DNA from: Phycisphaerales bacterium
Lineage (GTDB): Bacteria > Planctomycetota > Phycisphaerae > Sedimentisphaerales > Anaerobacaceae
Assembly (NCBI GenBank): GCA_020352515.1
Contig: CP070678.1
Coordinates: forward strand, 3,211,284 to 3,273,347
DNA: 62,064 nucleotides
Direction: 5' to 3'
Below the pieces are notes generated by a model that made no database searches, had not been told where the DNA came from, and was given only the letters and a program-made list of their open reading frames with translations. A program made the translations under genes and the position numbers. This document shows positions 24,509 through 33,232 of this stretch, one piece after another; within the stretch, counting starts at the first letter, position 1, and each line of letters starts with the position of its first letter.

Positions 24509-26038
24509 TCACTTATCGGTTACGGTTGTCTCGATAACGCCGACCGTTCTGTTCTTGACGGTGAAATATTGAGCGGCGACCCGCTGGATATCCTCGGCGG
24601 TGACTTCTTCGATTCTTTCAAGGTCTTTGAAAAGGTTTCTCCAGTCGCCGGTGATAACCTGGTAATATGCCAGTTGCGAGGCCAGTCCGGAATTGGAATC
24701 GAGCTGCCGGATTAGCGAGGCTCGCGCCCTTGTCTTGGCCTTCTGGAGCTCTTCGGGCAGTACGGGCTCGTTCTTTAGCTTCTCTATTTCCTCGTAGATG
24801 GCGTCCTCGCACTCCTGGTTGGTTCTGCCACGTGCCGGCACGGCATAGAACAGGAACAGGCCGGGATATTTGTTGCCGGGCAGTCCCGGAAAGCCGGTGG
24901 CTACGATGGCTACCTTCTTTTCCTTTACGAGGCTCTTATAGAGTCTTGAGGTCCGGCCGGTGCCGACGACATCGGTAATGGCGTCGAAGACGGCGTTATC
25001 GGCGTGATTAATGCCTGGCTTGTGATAGCCGATCAGGACGAAAGGCTGGGCGGGGTCCTCCACGGTGACCCGCCTCTCGCCGAGCTGCGGCGGCTCGACC
25101 GTTTCTACCGGGTCCGGTTTCGGGCCGCTCGGAATCCGTCCAAAGTACTGCTCGGCAAGCTGTTTTATGCGGGTCGGCTGGACGTCGCCGACTATGGCGA
25201 CGGTGAGGTTGCCGGGCGAGTAGTATTTCCGGAAGAATGCCTCGGCCTCGGCTCTGGTGAGTGTTTCGAGGTCGCTCATGTGTCCGACCACGGGCTCTCC
25301 GTAGGGGTGTGCCTTGTATGCTACGGCCAGGAATTCTTCGAGCAGGCGGCCGACGGGCTGACTTTCGGTTCGCAGCCGGCGCTCCTCCATCACGACGTCT
25401 TTTTCCTTGTAGAACTCCCGGAGGACGGGGGCAAGGAATCGCTCGGACTCCATAAGCATCCACAGCTCGACCTTGTTTGCCGGGAGGCTGACGACATACA
25501 TTGTCGCATCGTAGCCTGTCCCGGCGTTGAGGCCCGCGCTTCCTTCGCGGGTTATTATCTCCTCGAACTCGTCGTGCACGAGATATTGCTGGGCCTCTTG
25601 CTGGGCGTCCTTGAACCTTTTCTCCAATTCTTCGAGCCTGGCCTTGTCTGCCCGTTCTGCTTTTCTCTTTTCGGCCTTGAGGGCGATGAACGCCTCGTCA
25701 ACCTGCGCCATGGCGCGTGCCTCGGCGTTGTAATCGGTGGTTCCGATAGTCCTGCTTCCCTTGAAGGCCATGTGCTCGAAGATATGGGCCAGGCCGGTGA
25801 TGCCCTTGACCTCGTCAACGGCGCCGACGTCTGCGTGGGTGTTGAAGGAAACAACGGGGGCTTCGTGTCGCTCGAGAACGAGGAATTTGAGCCCGTTGTC
25901 GAGTGTGAATTCGGTCATGCGCTCCTCGAATTCGGCGAGGTCCTGGGCCGATGCGGGTCCGGCAGCGGGCAGGGTGGCAAGCGTGAAAGAGACCAAACCA
26001 TACAGTATAAAGGTGAGATTTCGAGTTTTACGCCTCAT
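24509..26038 (-). CDS. M16-family zinc peptidase, catalytic subunit
   Basis: 509 residues from ATG 26038 (AGAGGAG upstream). Signal peptide about 1-32 (ending ASAQ). Zinc motif HIFEH at 85-89 within GITGLAHIFEHMAFKG; the third ligand is probably the Glu in LWMLMESERF near 185. A charged coiled-coil insertion of about 50 residues (about 105-155, KAEKRKAERADKARLEELEK) separates them. The second lobe keeps VGTGRTSRLYKSLVKEKKVA. This is the active member of a two-subunit M16 peptidase that degrades short peptides; the inactive subunit follows 20 bases downstream. Confidence 0.9.
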   Translation of the reverse strand: MRRKTRNLTFILYGLVSFTLATLPAAGPASAQDLAEFEERMTEFTLDNGLKFLVLERHEAPVVSFNTHADVGAVDEVKGITGLAHIFEHMAFKGSRTIGTTDYNAEARAMAQVDEAFIALKAEKRKAERADKARLEELEKRFKDAQQEAQQYLVHDEFEEIITREGSAGLNAGTGYDATMYVVSLPANKVELWMLMESERFLAPVLREFYKEKDVVMEERRLRTESQPVGRLLEEFLAVAYKAHPYGEPVVGHMSDLETLTRAEAEAFFRKYYSPGNLTVAIVGDVQPTRIKQLAEQYFGRIPSGPKPDPVETVEPPQLGERRVTVEDPAQPFVLIGYHKPGINHADNAVFDAITDVVGTGRTSRLYKSLVKEKKVAIVATGFPGLPGNKYPGLFLFYAVPARGRTNQECEDAIYEEIEKLKNEPVLPEELQKAKTRARASLIRQLDSNSGLASQLAYYQVITGDWRNLFKDLERIEEVTAEDIQRVAAQYFTVKNRTVGVIETTVTDK

Positions 26039-26107
26039 ATCGAATACTCCTCTGCTATTTTGTGCCGCGCTGTTTGCCGCCTCGCAAACAAGAACGCGAA
26101 CAGGCAC

Positions 26108-26135
26108 ATTCTACTCCAACAGGACATGAACACAA
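26108..26135 (-). promoter_or_regulatory. Candidate promoter of the M16 pair
   Basis: On the minus strand TTGTGT, 16 bases, TAGAAT (-10 at 26108-26113) lies about 70 bases before the catalytic-subunit start. Moderate match only. Confidence 0.3.
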
Positions 26136-26226
26136 TCGATGGAGTTCAGATACCACTGGCCCGGCCGGTTGTCAACTCATTTCTTCTTTTTGGACAAGAG
26201 GCGTTTGCAGCCGTGCATTTGGCGCG

Positions 26227-28863
26227 CTAATTGTACATAAAATAGGCGGTTGCCTTGCAGTCCTTTTCGGCTCTGAGGCGCACCCAGTGTGCTGAAAAGC
26301 CCTGTGGAAACTCGTGGTGTGCGTATCCGCGGGGGCCGACTTCGAAGGTCTCGTAGGGCTTCCATGAGCCGTTGCCGAGGAAGTCCACTTCGAGATTGAA
26401 TTTGATGGATTTGTTGCTGTCGTGTGCGAGGTGCAGGACCTTCTTGTCGAATCCGGTCATAAGGAATGGGTCGGAGGGCCGGCCGGCCTTGACGGGTGTC
26501 TCCCACCACGGGCCGCCCCAGCCGGTCGGCTTGCCCAGGCGCCACAAATCGTCGATATTGCCGAACCACAGACCGGACTGGGGCTGTCCCTCGTCGTGGT
26601 CTATCTGGTCTGAGGCCATCACGAAAAGTCCGCGCCAGTGGCAGAAATCGGGGACGACGCGCAGGTGCGAGCAGATGGGCTTGATTCCCCAGATTTTGCC
26701 CTCGTATGCGAAAGGCGGCAGCTCGTAAAACAGGCCATGAGCGTCCATGAGCAGGCGTTCGGTCACGGCGTGGCGGATTCGGAGCCACTCGGTGTTCCAG
26801 GCGTGGTCGAAGCTGTGGCTGCCCTTTGGCAGCAGGTAGCGTGACCATGAGCCCCTGTTGTACACGCGGAGGATGACCGAGGACCTGTTCCATCCGGTTG
26901 CGAATATGGTGGGGCCGCCGTAGCCGGCGCTGCCGGTGCGGCCGACGCCGACAAACGGGTTTTGCTCGATGATCTTCCAGGTCTTGCCGTCCCATTCGGC
27001 GAGGCGGCCGGCGGAGCGTGTTCCAAGATGCTCGGCCTCGTCGTAGGTATTGTTGGCCACTACGACCCGGCCGGCGGCGCAGGTAGCGCCTTTGAAGTGC
27101 TCCTTGGCGTTTTTGATGTTCAGCTCCTTGACCAGATTGAAGAGCTGGGTGGCCTGGAGATTGTGCACATCGACCTCCCAGAAACGTCCTTCCATGCCGA
27201 GGAAATATACCTTGTTCTTGGGGTCGGTCAGGTGTGACATGGTGGCGGTGAGGCGATAGCCTTTCAGTGCATCGATGGTCCGGACGCTGCCGTCGGCGTC
27301 GATTGCGTGGGGTCCTATGAAGGCCTGGCCGCTCGGCCAGTGGGGGAAGCGGTTGGCGAAGGTGCCGTGGACCGAGGCGGGGTGTCTGCGCATGGTCATG
27401 TCGTCGCTTATTTCGTAGAGGCCGAGACCCCGGCCGCGGATGTGGGCGACGTAGCCGATGGCCCAGAGTTTCTCGGCCCACGGGATCAGCGCCCCGATTC
27501 CCGCCTCTGAATCACTTCCGGTTCCCTTGGCCATAACGGTCAGTTGCGGGAAAACGCTGTTGACGGCGAGCGGGCGAGGCTCGGCGGCGCGGTTGGCGTC
27601 GTGCCGGCGGTCCGTCTGTTCGATGTACCGACGAATCGCATAGGCCAGGTCGCGACCGAAACTCCTGGCGCTTTCGGCGGTGACGGGCTGGCCGCCGGCG
27701 TTGGCATAGGGAATCTCGAGGCCGGCCGAAAGCCATATCCCGTCAAGCTCGCCCGCCCAGCGGCTGCAGCTCTTGCGGGCCCCGTAAGCTGCGCCCGTGT
27801 TCCAACCCTTGCCGAAGGGCAGGATGTCATCGTTCTTATAGGTCAGCGGGCCGGTTTGAATGTCTTCGAGAATCCGGCCGAATTCGAGCTGCTCGCGCCA
27901 GATCCGCTCGTTCTCGCTACCCACTATGTAGATGACCTCGTTATAACTCCCGCGAATATAGGGACAATGGAGGTCGAGGGCTATTTTTAGTCGTCCGTCG
28001 GCCCAGTTCGGCACCAGCTCGCGGAGGGCGGCGACGGATGGGTAGATGCTCTTGCCGAGGTAATCGCGGTTATGGTCGTGGGGCCGGCGGTTCTTTCCCT
28101 GGTCACCGTCCTCGACGCCGTCCTTATCCATAAATGGAACGGCCATTAGTTCAACGTTGCGCCTAAACCAGCGTCCACCCTCGTCGTCGGCGAGGGCGGC
28201 ATGGAGGATTCCCTCGAGCGCATAGTCGGCCATTGATTCGCAGGCATGGTGTCTCGCGGTCAGCAGGACCCTGTACGGCGGGTCGCCGTCGAGCCTGCCT
28301 GCTCGGAGCAGCTCGACCGGGCGGCCTTTGCGGCTCTTGCAGAGTTGTCCGGACTTCAAGGAGGGATTGTCGGCGTGCCGGGCGAGGAAGTTCTTGAGGT
28401 CTGCCTGCTGATAGGGAATCGCAAAACAGAAGCGGACCTCTCCGGAATCGCGGTCAAAGGCGTAGGTGAATGACTGGTCCGTGGCGGCGGCGGCGCCGAG
28501 CCAGGCCCATTGGCGGCCGCCGTCGGTGCTGACGGCGGGGCCGAGTACTCCGATAGGGTTGCCGTGCGTGAAGTTGAAGGTGAGTTTTCGTCCGGCGGCG
28601 TTGGTGACGCGGAAGCTCCAGTAGAACCACCAGCCCTGGGTATCGCGGAGGTCCTGGCGGAGATAGACGGTGTCGCCCTCGATTCGCTCGAGGATGATGT
28701 TGCCACCGGGGAAGTTTGCGTCGATTGCAATCGGGCTTTTGGCCTCCGGAGTCTGGCCCGGCTGGCGTGGTGTATCGGCCAGGTTGGCGGCCCTGCCGCA
28801 GCCGCTGTTGATCATCAAAGCCCAAAGCCCAAGTATCCCCCACAGCCTGACGCACGGTTTCAT
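26227..28863 (-). CDS. M14 zinc carboxypeptidase-type protein with large C-terminal propeller-like region
   Basis: 878 residues. N-terminal export signal with a weak lipobox (INSGCG, Cys22). Residues about 50-165 resemble the beta-rich N-domain found before cytosolic-type M14 peptidases (GWWFYWSFRVTNA). The M14 zinc site is HACESM (His about 206, Glu about 209) with the second His in ALDLHCPY near 298. From about residue 430 the sequence changes to a region with repeated W and GKxW strands (PWAEKLWAIGYVAHIRG, AEWDGKTWKIIEQNP, YEGKIWGIKP), reminiscent of a beta-propeller. M14 enzymes remove C-terminal residues or cleave peptidoglycan peptides; the target is unknown. A strong promoter precedes it. 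Confidence 0.8.
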   Translation of the reverse strand: MKPCVRLWGILGLWALMINSGCGRAANLADTPRQPGQTPEAKSPIAIDANFPGGNIILERIEGDTVYLRQDLRDTQGWWFYWSFRVTNAAGRKLTFNFTHGNPIGVLGPAVSTDGGRQWAWLGAAAATDQSFTYAFDRDSGEVRFCFAIPYQQADLKNFLARHADNPSLKSGQLCKSRKGRPVELLRAGRLDGDPPYRVLLTARHHACESMADYALEGILHAALADDEGGRWFRRNVELMAVPFMDKDGVEDGDQGKNRRPHDHNRDYLGKSIYPSVAALRELVPNWADGRLKIALDLHCPYIRGSYNEVIYIVGSENERIWREQLEFGRILEDIQTGPLTYKNDDILPFGKGWNTGAAYGARKSCSRWAGELDGIWLSAGLEIPYANAGGQPVTAESARSFGRDLAYAIRRYIEQTDRRHDANRAAEPRPLAVNSVFPQLTVMAKGTGSDSEAGIGALIPWAEKLWAIGYVAHIRGRGLGLYEISDDMTMRRHPASVHGTFANRFPHWPSGQAFIGPHAIDADGSVRTIDALKGYRLTATMSHLTDPKNKVYFLGMEGRFWEVDVHNLQATQLFNLVKELNIKNAKEHFKGATCAAGRVVVANNTYDEAEHLGTRSAGRLAEWDGKTWKIIEQNPFVGVGRTGSAGYGGPTIFATGWNRSSVILRVYNRGSWSRYLLPKGSHSFDHAWNTEWLRIRHAVTERLLMDAHGLFYELPPFAYEGKIWGIKPICSHLRVVPDFCHWRGLFVMASDQIDHDEGQPQSGLWFGNIDDLWRLGKPTGWGGPWWETPVKAGRPSDPFLMTGFDKKVLHLAHDSNKSIKFNLEVDFLGNGSWKPYETFEVGPRGYAHHEFPQGFSAHWVRLRAEKDCKATAYFMYN

Positions 28864-28932
28864 GATTGCTTACCCTCTAAAAGGCATTAACGGAGTCTGC
28901 ACTGAGTTTGTGCGTACGAACTTCGGAGAGCG

Positions 28933-28961
28933 AGTATATTGCGAGGTAGTTAGGGTGTCAA
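28933..28961 (-). promoter_or_regulatory. Strong sigma70-type promoter of the M14 gene
   Basis: On the minus strand TTGACA (28956-28961), exactly 17 bases, TATACT (28933-28938). The predicted transcript starts about 60 bases before the ATG at 28863. Confidence 0.55.
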
Positions 28962-29088
28962 CGGCAAAGGACCTGCAGGGCGGATATGCGGGAGACGGTT
29001 TGAGCGGGGGCGTCGGTTGAGGGTTGAAGGGAGCTGTAAAGAAACGGTGACCCGGCCGGGGGAAGGGGCTCGGCCGAAAGCCAAAGTG

Positions 29089-29796
29089 CTAATCGTCCTG
29101 CTGCCGGGCGACAACCGACTCCTTTGTCTTGAGGCCGCGGCAGCTCTCGCAGTCACACGCACCGACACGCCTGAGATGCGAGGCGCCGGCCAGGCGTTTT
29201 GTCTCGATGAGCCTGGCGCCTTTGGCCTCCATCTTGCGAAGCGCGAGCCTGGCCTCTCTCTTGTTGCTCGAGCCCACGGCGTCAGAGACGACCACGACGC
29301 TCTTGCCCCGCTGGAGCAGCCCCAGCGCGGTGGCCTTTACGGCCCCTTCGGCGCCTGCGCCGACGACGATGAACTCGTTGGCGCGGAGCTCGCTGAGCAG
29401 CCTGTCGATCCGGGGCTCATCGAAGGGGTCAACGCACCGCTTGTGCAGGACAATCTGCTTGTACTGGCGGAGCAGGTCCCTGGGCAGGTCGGTGTTTCCA
29501 TCGGCGGCGAAGCTTATCCGGTTGTTGACCAGGGTGTAGTTGACCTTTTTCTGTCCCTCGGTGCCGTCGATGCAGTAGTTGATCTGGGTCTCTCCGTTGT
29601 TGTCGGGGTAGACTATGGCGGTCGAGATTATGGGTATGTCCCTGCGTCGGGCCCAGGCCAGCACCCGGCGGATGTGGGCCAGGACCCTGCGGTGATTTCT
29701 GATGCAGGCATTGCCTCTGGCCAGTAGGAAGTCCCGCTGAGTGTCAACGTCGAGCAGAACCTGTCTGCGTCGCGCCTTGACGAGTTGGAGAATCAT
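29089..29796 (-). CDS. Isochorismatase-fold protein lacking the catalytic cysteine
   Basis: 235 residues with the cysteine-hydrolase (isochorismatase-like) fold: LLDVDTQRDF at 14-23 gives the catalytic Asp18, VLHKRCVDPF gives Lys119. The nucleophile block, normally V.G..TD.CV..T, reads VVGAGAEGAVKAT, so Ala152 replaces the Cys. Hydrolysis by the usual D-K-C triad is therefore not expected. The last 40 residues add a cysteine motif, GACDCESC (about 212-219), which is not part of the fold and could bind metal. The protein has no signal peptide. It is divergent from trmB. Possible roles are binding, regulation or a different chemistry. Confidence 0.78.
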   Translation of the reverse strand: MILQLVKARRRQVLLDVDTQRDFLLARGNACIRNHRRVLAHIRRVLAWARRRDIPIISTAIVYPDNNGETQINYCIDGTEGQKKVNYTLVNNRISFAADGNTDLPRDLLRQYKQIVLHKRCVDPFDEPRIDRLLSELRANEFIVVGAGAEGAVKATALGLLQRGKSVVVVSDAVGSSNKREARLALRKMEAKGARLIETKRLAGASHLRRVGACDCESCRGLKTKESVVARQQDD

Positions 29797-30022
29797 CTTC
29801 TATGTCCTTCCTCGGCAGCATTGAAGCGCCTGTCCTATAACTACTACGCATGTTCGGACAGCGGGTTCGGAGGCTTTTATCGAATGGCGGAGGGGTTGAC
29901 TTTAGCTGCAACGGACAACGTGACACGGCCTGGCGCTCGCCCGGCGGGGAAGGGTTTTGTATAATACACGAGCTTGACGAATTTAACTGTTTCGATACGT
30001 GCCTTGTTGCCCGGATTAACAG

Positions 30023-30646
30023 ATGGCCAGGATTCTGAAGGACTATCCGTCGGTTTCGCTTGAGGCGGAAGATTTGGCGGGGAAAATCGATTTTGTGCAG
30101 GTTTTCGGACGTGCGGGGCCGGTTCATATCGAGATCGGCTCGGGCAAGGGAACGTTTCTGGTTAACCAGGCGAAGGCCGCGCCGGAGGTGAACTTTCTGG
30201 GTATCGAGTGGGCGAGGCGCTACTACCGGTGGGCGGTGGACAGGATCGGCCGGTGGGGTCTGGCCAATGTTCGGATTATCCGGGCGGATGCAGGCGTATT
30301 CATCGGCGAGCACGTTGCGGACGGCTCGGTGGATTGCTTTCATATCTACTTTCCCGACCCGTGGCCGAAGAAGCGGCACCACAAGAGGCGGTTTATACAG
30401 CAGGGCAACCTCGGGCAGTTGCTGCGGTGCTTGAGGGCCGGCGGGCGGATACGGATCGCCACCGACCACGCCGAGTATTTCGAGCAGATTCGCCGGGTCA
30501 TCGCCGCCGCGGGCGACAGGCTTGCCGAGATCGACTTTCTGCCGACCGCCGGGGCCGATGCGGGCGAGTGGGTCGGGACCAACTTCGAGCGAAAATACCT
30601 CAAACACAGCCGCCAAATCTTCACCTTAGCCGTCGAAAAACACTAA
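30023..30646 (+). CDS. trmB: tRNA (guanine-N7-)-methyltransferase TrmB
   Basis: 207 residues spanning the complete TrmB methyltransferase, which makes m7G46 in the tRNA variable loop using S-adenosylmethionine. The SAM-binding motif is HIEIGSGKGTFL near 37-48; FLGIEWARRYYRWA follows, then NVRIIRADAG, and the substrate-binding signature FPDPWPKKRHHKRR near 115-128. The terminus TNFERKYL is the conserved T.FE.K. block. A TATAAT box lies at 29960-29965, about 57 bases before the ATG, without a good -35. The gene stands alone, convergent with the YadA-like gene, separated by a GC-rich hairpin. Confidence 0.95.
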   Translation: MARILKDYPSVSLEAEDLAGKIDFVQVFGRAGPVHIEIGSGKGTFLVNQAKAAPEVNFLGIEWARRYYRWAVDRIGRWGLANVRIIRADAGVFIGEHVADGSVDCFHIYFPDPWPKKRHHKRRFIQQGNLGQLLRCLRAGGRIRIATDHAEYFEQIRRVIAAAGDRLAEIDFLPTAGADAGEWVGTNFERKYLKHSRQIFTLAVEKH

Positions 30647-30668
30647 CACCCGTTGTCCAAGGAAAAGA

Positions 30669-30695
30669 GGGCCGGCCTCATAGCGAAACCGGCCC
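30669..30695 (-). terminator. Hairpin terminator between trmB and the YadA-like gene
   Basis: GGGCCGG (30669-30675) and CCGGCCC (30689-30695) enclose 13 bases. Read on the minus strand the hairpin is followed by TCTTTTCC, so it best serves the minus-strand surface-protein genes, and may also act weakly for trmB. Confidence 0.45.
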
Positions 30696-30748
30696 CCGAC
30701 TTTCACATGCCTGTCGCGTGTCCGCTCCAGAAGGGCAGCGATAATGTT

Positions 30749-31231
30749 CTACTCCCACGACCATATCGTGCGCGAGGCACCATCGATGAAGATGCGGAGT
30801 ACCTTGTCGGCTTTGTTGACGTACAGTTGGCCCTCGCCACAGGTACGTTCGCTCTGATCGCCCGTGGTCGTCTTGAGCGGCAGGTAGAGGTAGTCCATCG
30901 CGACTCCTCCCGTGATATCCAAGTCATCAATAGTAACGAGGGTGTCGGTGACTGTGAGGTCTGCACTGCTATTGAAGCCAACGACGAGGCTTTCGGCCGT
31001 GCTGTTGGTGATGCCGTTTCCGATAGCGAATGAATTGGTGTTGGACGCCGTGGTGTTGGTGCCGAGGGCAACGCTTTTGGTGCCGCTTGCCGTGCAGCCG
31101 GTCGACTTGAAGTTATCCCCTTCGACAGTTCCTTGTTTGACGATGACGTCTCCTCCTATTAGACTCCCGATCGCGACTACGGTCAGAACCAGGAGGATCG
31201 CTGCTAACCTGTATTTCAGTGTCGTGTTCAT
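30749..31231 (-). CDS. Secreted protein with YadA-head-like repeats
   Basis: 160 residues. An N-terminal hydrophobic segment (about 8-26) acts as signal or anchor. Residues about 45-90 contain the trimeric-autotransporter head pattern: SVALGTNTTASNTNSFAIGN, similar to the SxAxGxxAxAxxxxSxAxG repeats of YadA/Hia heads, followed by ESLVVGFNSSADLTV. The C-terminus (GEGQLYVNKADKVLRIFI) resembles the end of phage tail-fibre or surface-fibre proteins. There is no membrane beta-barrel anchor, so it is not a classical autotransporter. It follows the two frameshifted fibre ORFs by 78 bases on the same strand and probably belongs to the same surface structure. Confidence 0.6.
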   Translation of the reverse strand: MNTTLKYRLAAILLVLTVVAIGSLIGGDVIVKQGTVEGDNFKSTGCTASGTKSVALGTNTTASNTNSFAIGNGITNSTAESLVVGFNSSADLTVTDTLVTIDDLDITGGVAMDYLYLPLKTTTGDQSERTCGEGQLYVNKADKVLRIFIDGASRTIWSWE

Positions 31232-31309
31232 TTTAAGCTCCTTTCGTTACTGTTTTTGTTTGATGCTGTGGAATTCCCTGCTATTTGCTTCATGGGTTAG
31301 TTGCTCATG

Positions 31310-32029
31310 CTAAGGATTCATATCTTCGTAAAGCACGCCGCTCAGGTAGAGATTCCCTGAGGGATCCAGATATGCGACGACGGTGCCATCGCCGTCTTTC
31401 ATGATGAACTCGTCGACCTGTTGCGACGGGCTGAGGGACGACTGCTCTTCGTACAGTTGCCCCCTGATGAACATATTGCCCGTGGTTGCATCGATTATCA
31501 TCAGGTCGTTCGTTGAGTCCTTGACTTTGAGGCCGGCTCCGTATGTGCCGGAGGGCCCGCTCCCCTCGCCTTCCTCCAAATCGCCCTTCAAGACGACATT
31601 CCCGGAATCGTCGAAATACGCGACGGTTAGCCCTGAATTGTCCTGGACCGAAAAGACAAATTGCACTACTATCCACGAGCCGGCATCGGATATGCTGCCG
31701 CCACTGGGGGTATATATACTGCCGTTGGCAACGGGAGTTACGTTCTGGTCGGCGATATACCATGTTGCCGGGCTGTTGCTTATGGGGCTGCTCTTATTGC
31801 TCGGCGTGTATCGGTAGATCTCTTTGCCCTGGCTTGGAATTCGCATGCCGGAGAGAATGCCGGCGTCATCCCAATCCAGTGCGTCAAACGTGATCAGGAA
31901 CCTGTCGTCCCAGCCGATCATATCATCGAGCTCGCTAAGCACGTCCCCGACCCGTGTTGACATCCCCGTCTGCTTCACTGTTATACCCGTTCCACCAGAA
32001 GAACGTATCGGCCCCGTGACATCCCGCAT
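31310..32029 (-). CDS. Downstream part of a frameshifted secreted protein, fibre-like repeats
   Basis: The open frame gives 239 residues, but its first 27 residues read over the end of the preceding frame, and coding content from about 31945 downward looks like its continuation. The C-terminal 120 residues contain three copies of an SGN/TGN unit: AYFDDSGNVVLKGDLEE, IDATTGNMFIRGQLYEE and AYLDPSGNLYLSGVLYED, a short beta repeat seen in fibre-like and surface proteins. The preceding segment (DALDWDDAGILSGMRIP) looks like the end of a globular enzyme-like domain. As it stands this fragment has no signal peptide of its own, supporting a broken gene rather than a separate one. Confidence 0.55.
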   Translation of the reverse strand: MRDVTGPIRSSGGTGITVKQTGMSTRVGDVLSELDDMIGWDDRFLITFDALDWDDAGILSGMRIPSQGKEIYRYTPSNKSSPISNSPATWYIADQNVTPVANGSIYTPSGGSISDAGSWIVVQFVFSVQDNSGLTVAYFDDSGNVVLKGDLEEGEGSGPSGTYGAGLKVKDSTNDLMIIDATTGNMFIRGQLYEEQSSLSPSQQVDEFIMKDGDGTVVAYLDPSGNLYLSGVLYEDMNP

Positions 32030-33221
32030 GGATCATAACCTCTTTCCAGTAGTTCGGGTCGTTGCCGTCCTCTGTATTCGTCCAGTAGTTTTCGTCGTAA
32101 TCACTTCCGCAAATCCACGGATGCAGGTGGCGCGTAGAATCAGCATAATTGAAGTTTCGGAAATACCGCACATAGCCAACCAGAATATTGTAGTTATTGA
32201 ACCCGTGCTCGACGTAATTTGCGTCCCCAGACGGCGGATTCCACTCAGACAGCGTCGCCTCGTTCGCGTAGCGTTCTATGCCGTAGAGAGACTTGGCATT
32301 GCATGTGCCACAATCGTCGTTGCGGTGCAGAGGACTTTCCGCCAAGAAACTAAATGAGAGGGACATCTGCTGGTTGTAGCCATATCCAACCGACCATGCC
32401 TCGCCTCCGCCGAGCGTAAAATATTGATAGTTGCTCATCTCCGCATCGGGCCAGAATAGCGCAGCGGGCTCAAAAACGGTCGAGTTGAGGACGGCCGTTG
32501 TCCTGTTATAGGCATTCTGATTCCAGATGAATTGCGCATAGTTGTAATCGCCGGTCGACCACCACCCCCACCATGTTGCGCCTGAACTCCCGTTGATATC
32601 ATTAAAGTCCAGATCGAAGTCATTCGGATTGTACCCCGCCGTGATGGCCAAGTCATAAAGCGCTGCCGATGTAGCCGCCCAGTTGCCATCGGCAACCAGC
32701 CAATCATCGTAGTAGTCGTATTTCGAATAGTAATATGTGGTCCTCAGAGTCACCCATCGAATGCTCTCTTCGCAGTCCACTACCAATATGTCCACGTCTG
32801 CGCCGAGATCATGCAGATCCGAGAAGTATGCTGCATTCACTGTATCCTTCTCCGCCCAATTCACAAACCACGGGCTGAAAATGCATTCTGGGTCTTCACC
32901 GGTTACTACGCAATCGTCGAATGTATCCATAACCCATTCATAGACCGTATCTTCGCCGATGCCCATTTGCTCGGCCGCAAAATACAGCGCCTTTCGTCCC
33001 GCCGGTTGTGCATCGAGCTGGTTCTTTACAGTCGCTACGGGCGTATAGGTCGGAGGATCACCAGCAACCCAACGAACCTGCGCCAGTGGAAATACATTAT
33101 TCTCATCCTCTTCTCCATCCGTAGGAGAGAGTGTAAAGCAGTAGTGCCTCAGCGGCTCGACCCCCGCCCCGGCCGCCGTCGCCAACAAGGCGACCACCGA
33201 AAATATTACAATCCGTTTCAT
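31935..33221 (-). CDS. Upstream part of a frameshifted secreted protein, possible TIM-barrel
   Basis: 428 residues with a clear signal peptide (MKRIVIFSVVALLATAAGAG). The body is rich in Trp and Tyr and ends with strand/helix blocks like those of glycoside-hydrolase barrels (ILVGYVRYFRNF, then YWKEVMIHAGCHGADTFFWW), but no family is recognised. The frame stops with DVNTGRGRA immediately after the run CCCC at 31945-31948; removing one base of that run joins it to the overlapping frame that reads VLSELDDMIGWDD, giving one protein of about 640 residues. This may be a true mutation or a sequencing error. AAGGAG precedes the ATG. Confidence 0.6.
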   Translation of the reverse strand: MKRIVIFSVVALLATAAGAGVEPLRHYCFTLSPTDGEEDENNVFPLAQVRWVAGDPPTYTPVATVKNQLDAQPAGRKALYFAAEQMGIGEDTVYEWVMDTFDDCVVTGEDPECIFSPWFVNWAEKDTVNAAYFSDLHDLGADVDILVVDCEESIRWVTLRTTYYYSKYDYYDDWLVADGNWAATSAALYDLAITAGYNPNDFDLDFNDINGSSGATWWGWWSTGDYNYAQFIWNQNAYNRTTAVLNSTVFEPAALFWPDAEMSNYQYFTLGGGEAWSVGYGYNQQMSLSFSFLAESPLHRNDDCGTCNAKSLYGIERYANEATLSEWNPPSGDANYVEHGFNNYNILVGYVRYFRNFNYADSTRHLHPWICGSDYDENYWTNTEDGNDPNYWKEVMIHAGCHGADTFFWWNGYNSEADGDVNTGRGRA

Positions 33222-33232
33222 TTTGAGTCTCC

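Noticed and set aside
25004..26230. 408-codon plus-strand frame opposite the M16 gene
   Set aside because: Antisense shadow of a clear zinc peptidase; no family features.
31310..32029. The downstream fibre-like frame as an independent gene
   Set aside because: Its first 27 residues overlap the previous coding frame, it has no signal peptide, and a single-base change joins both frames.
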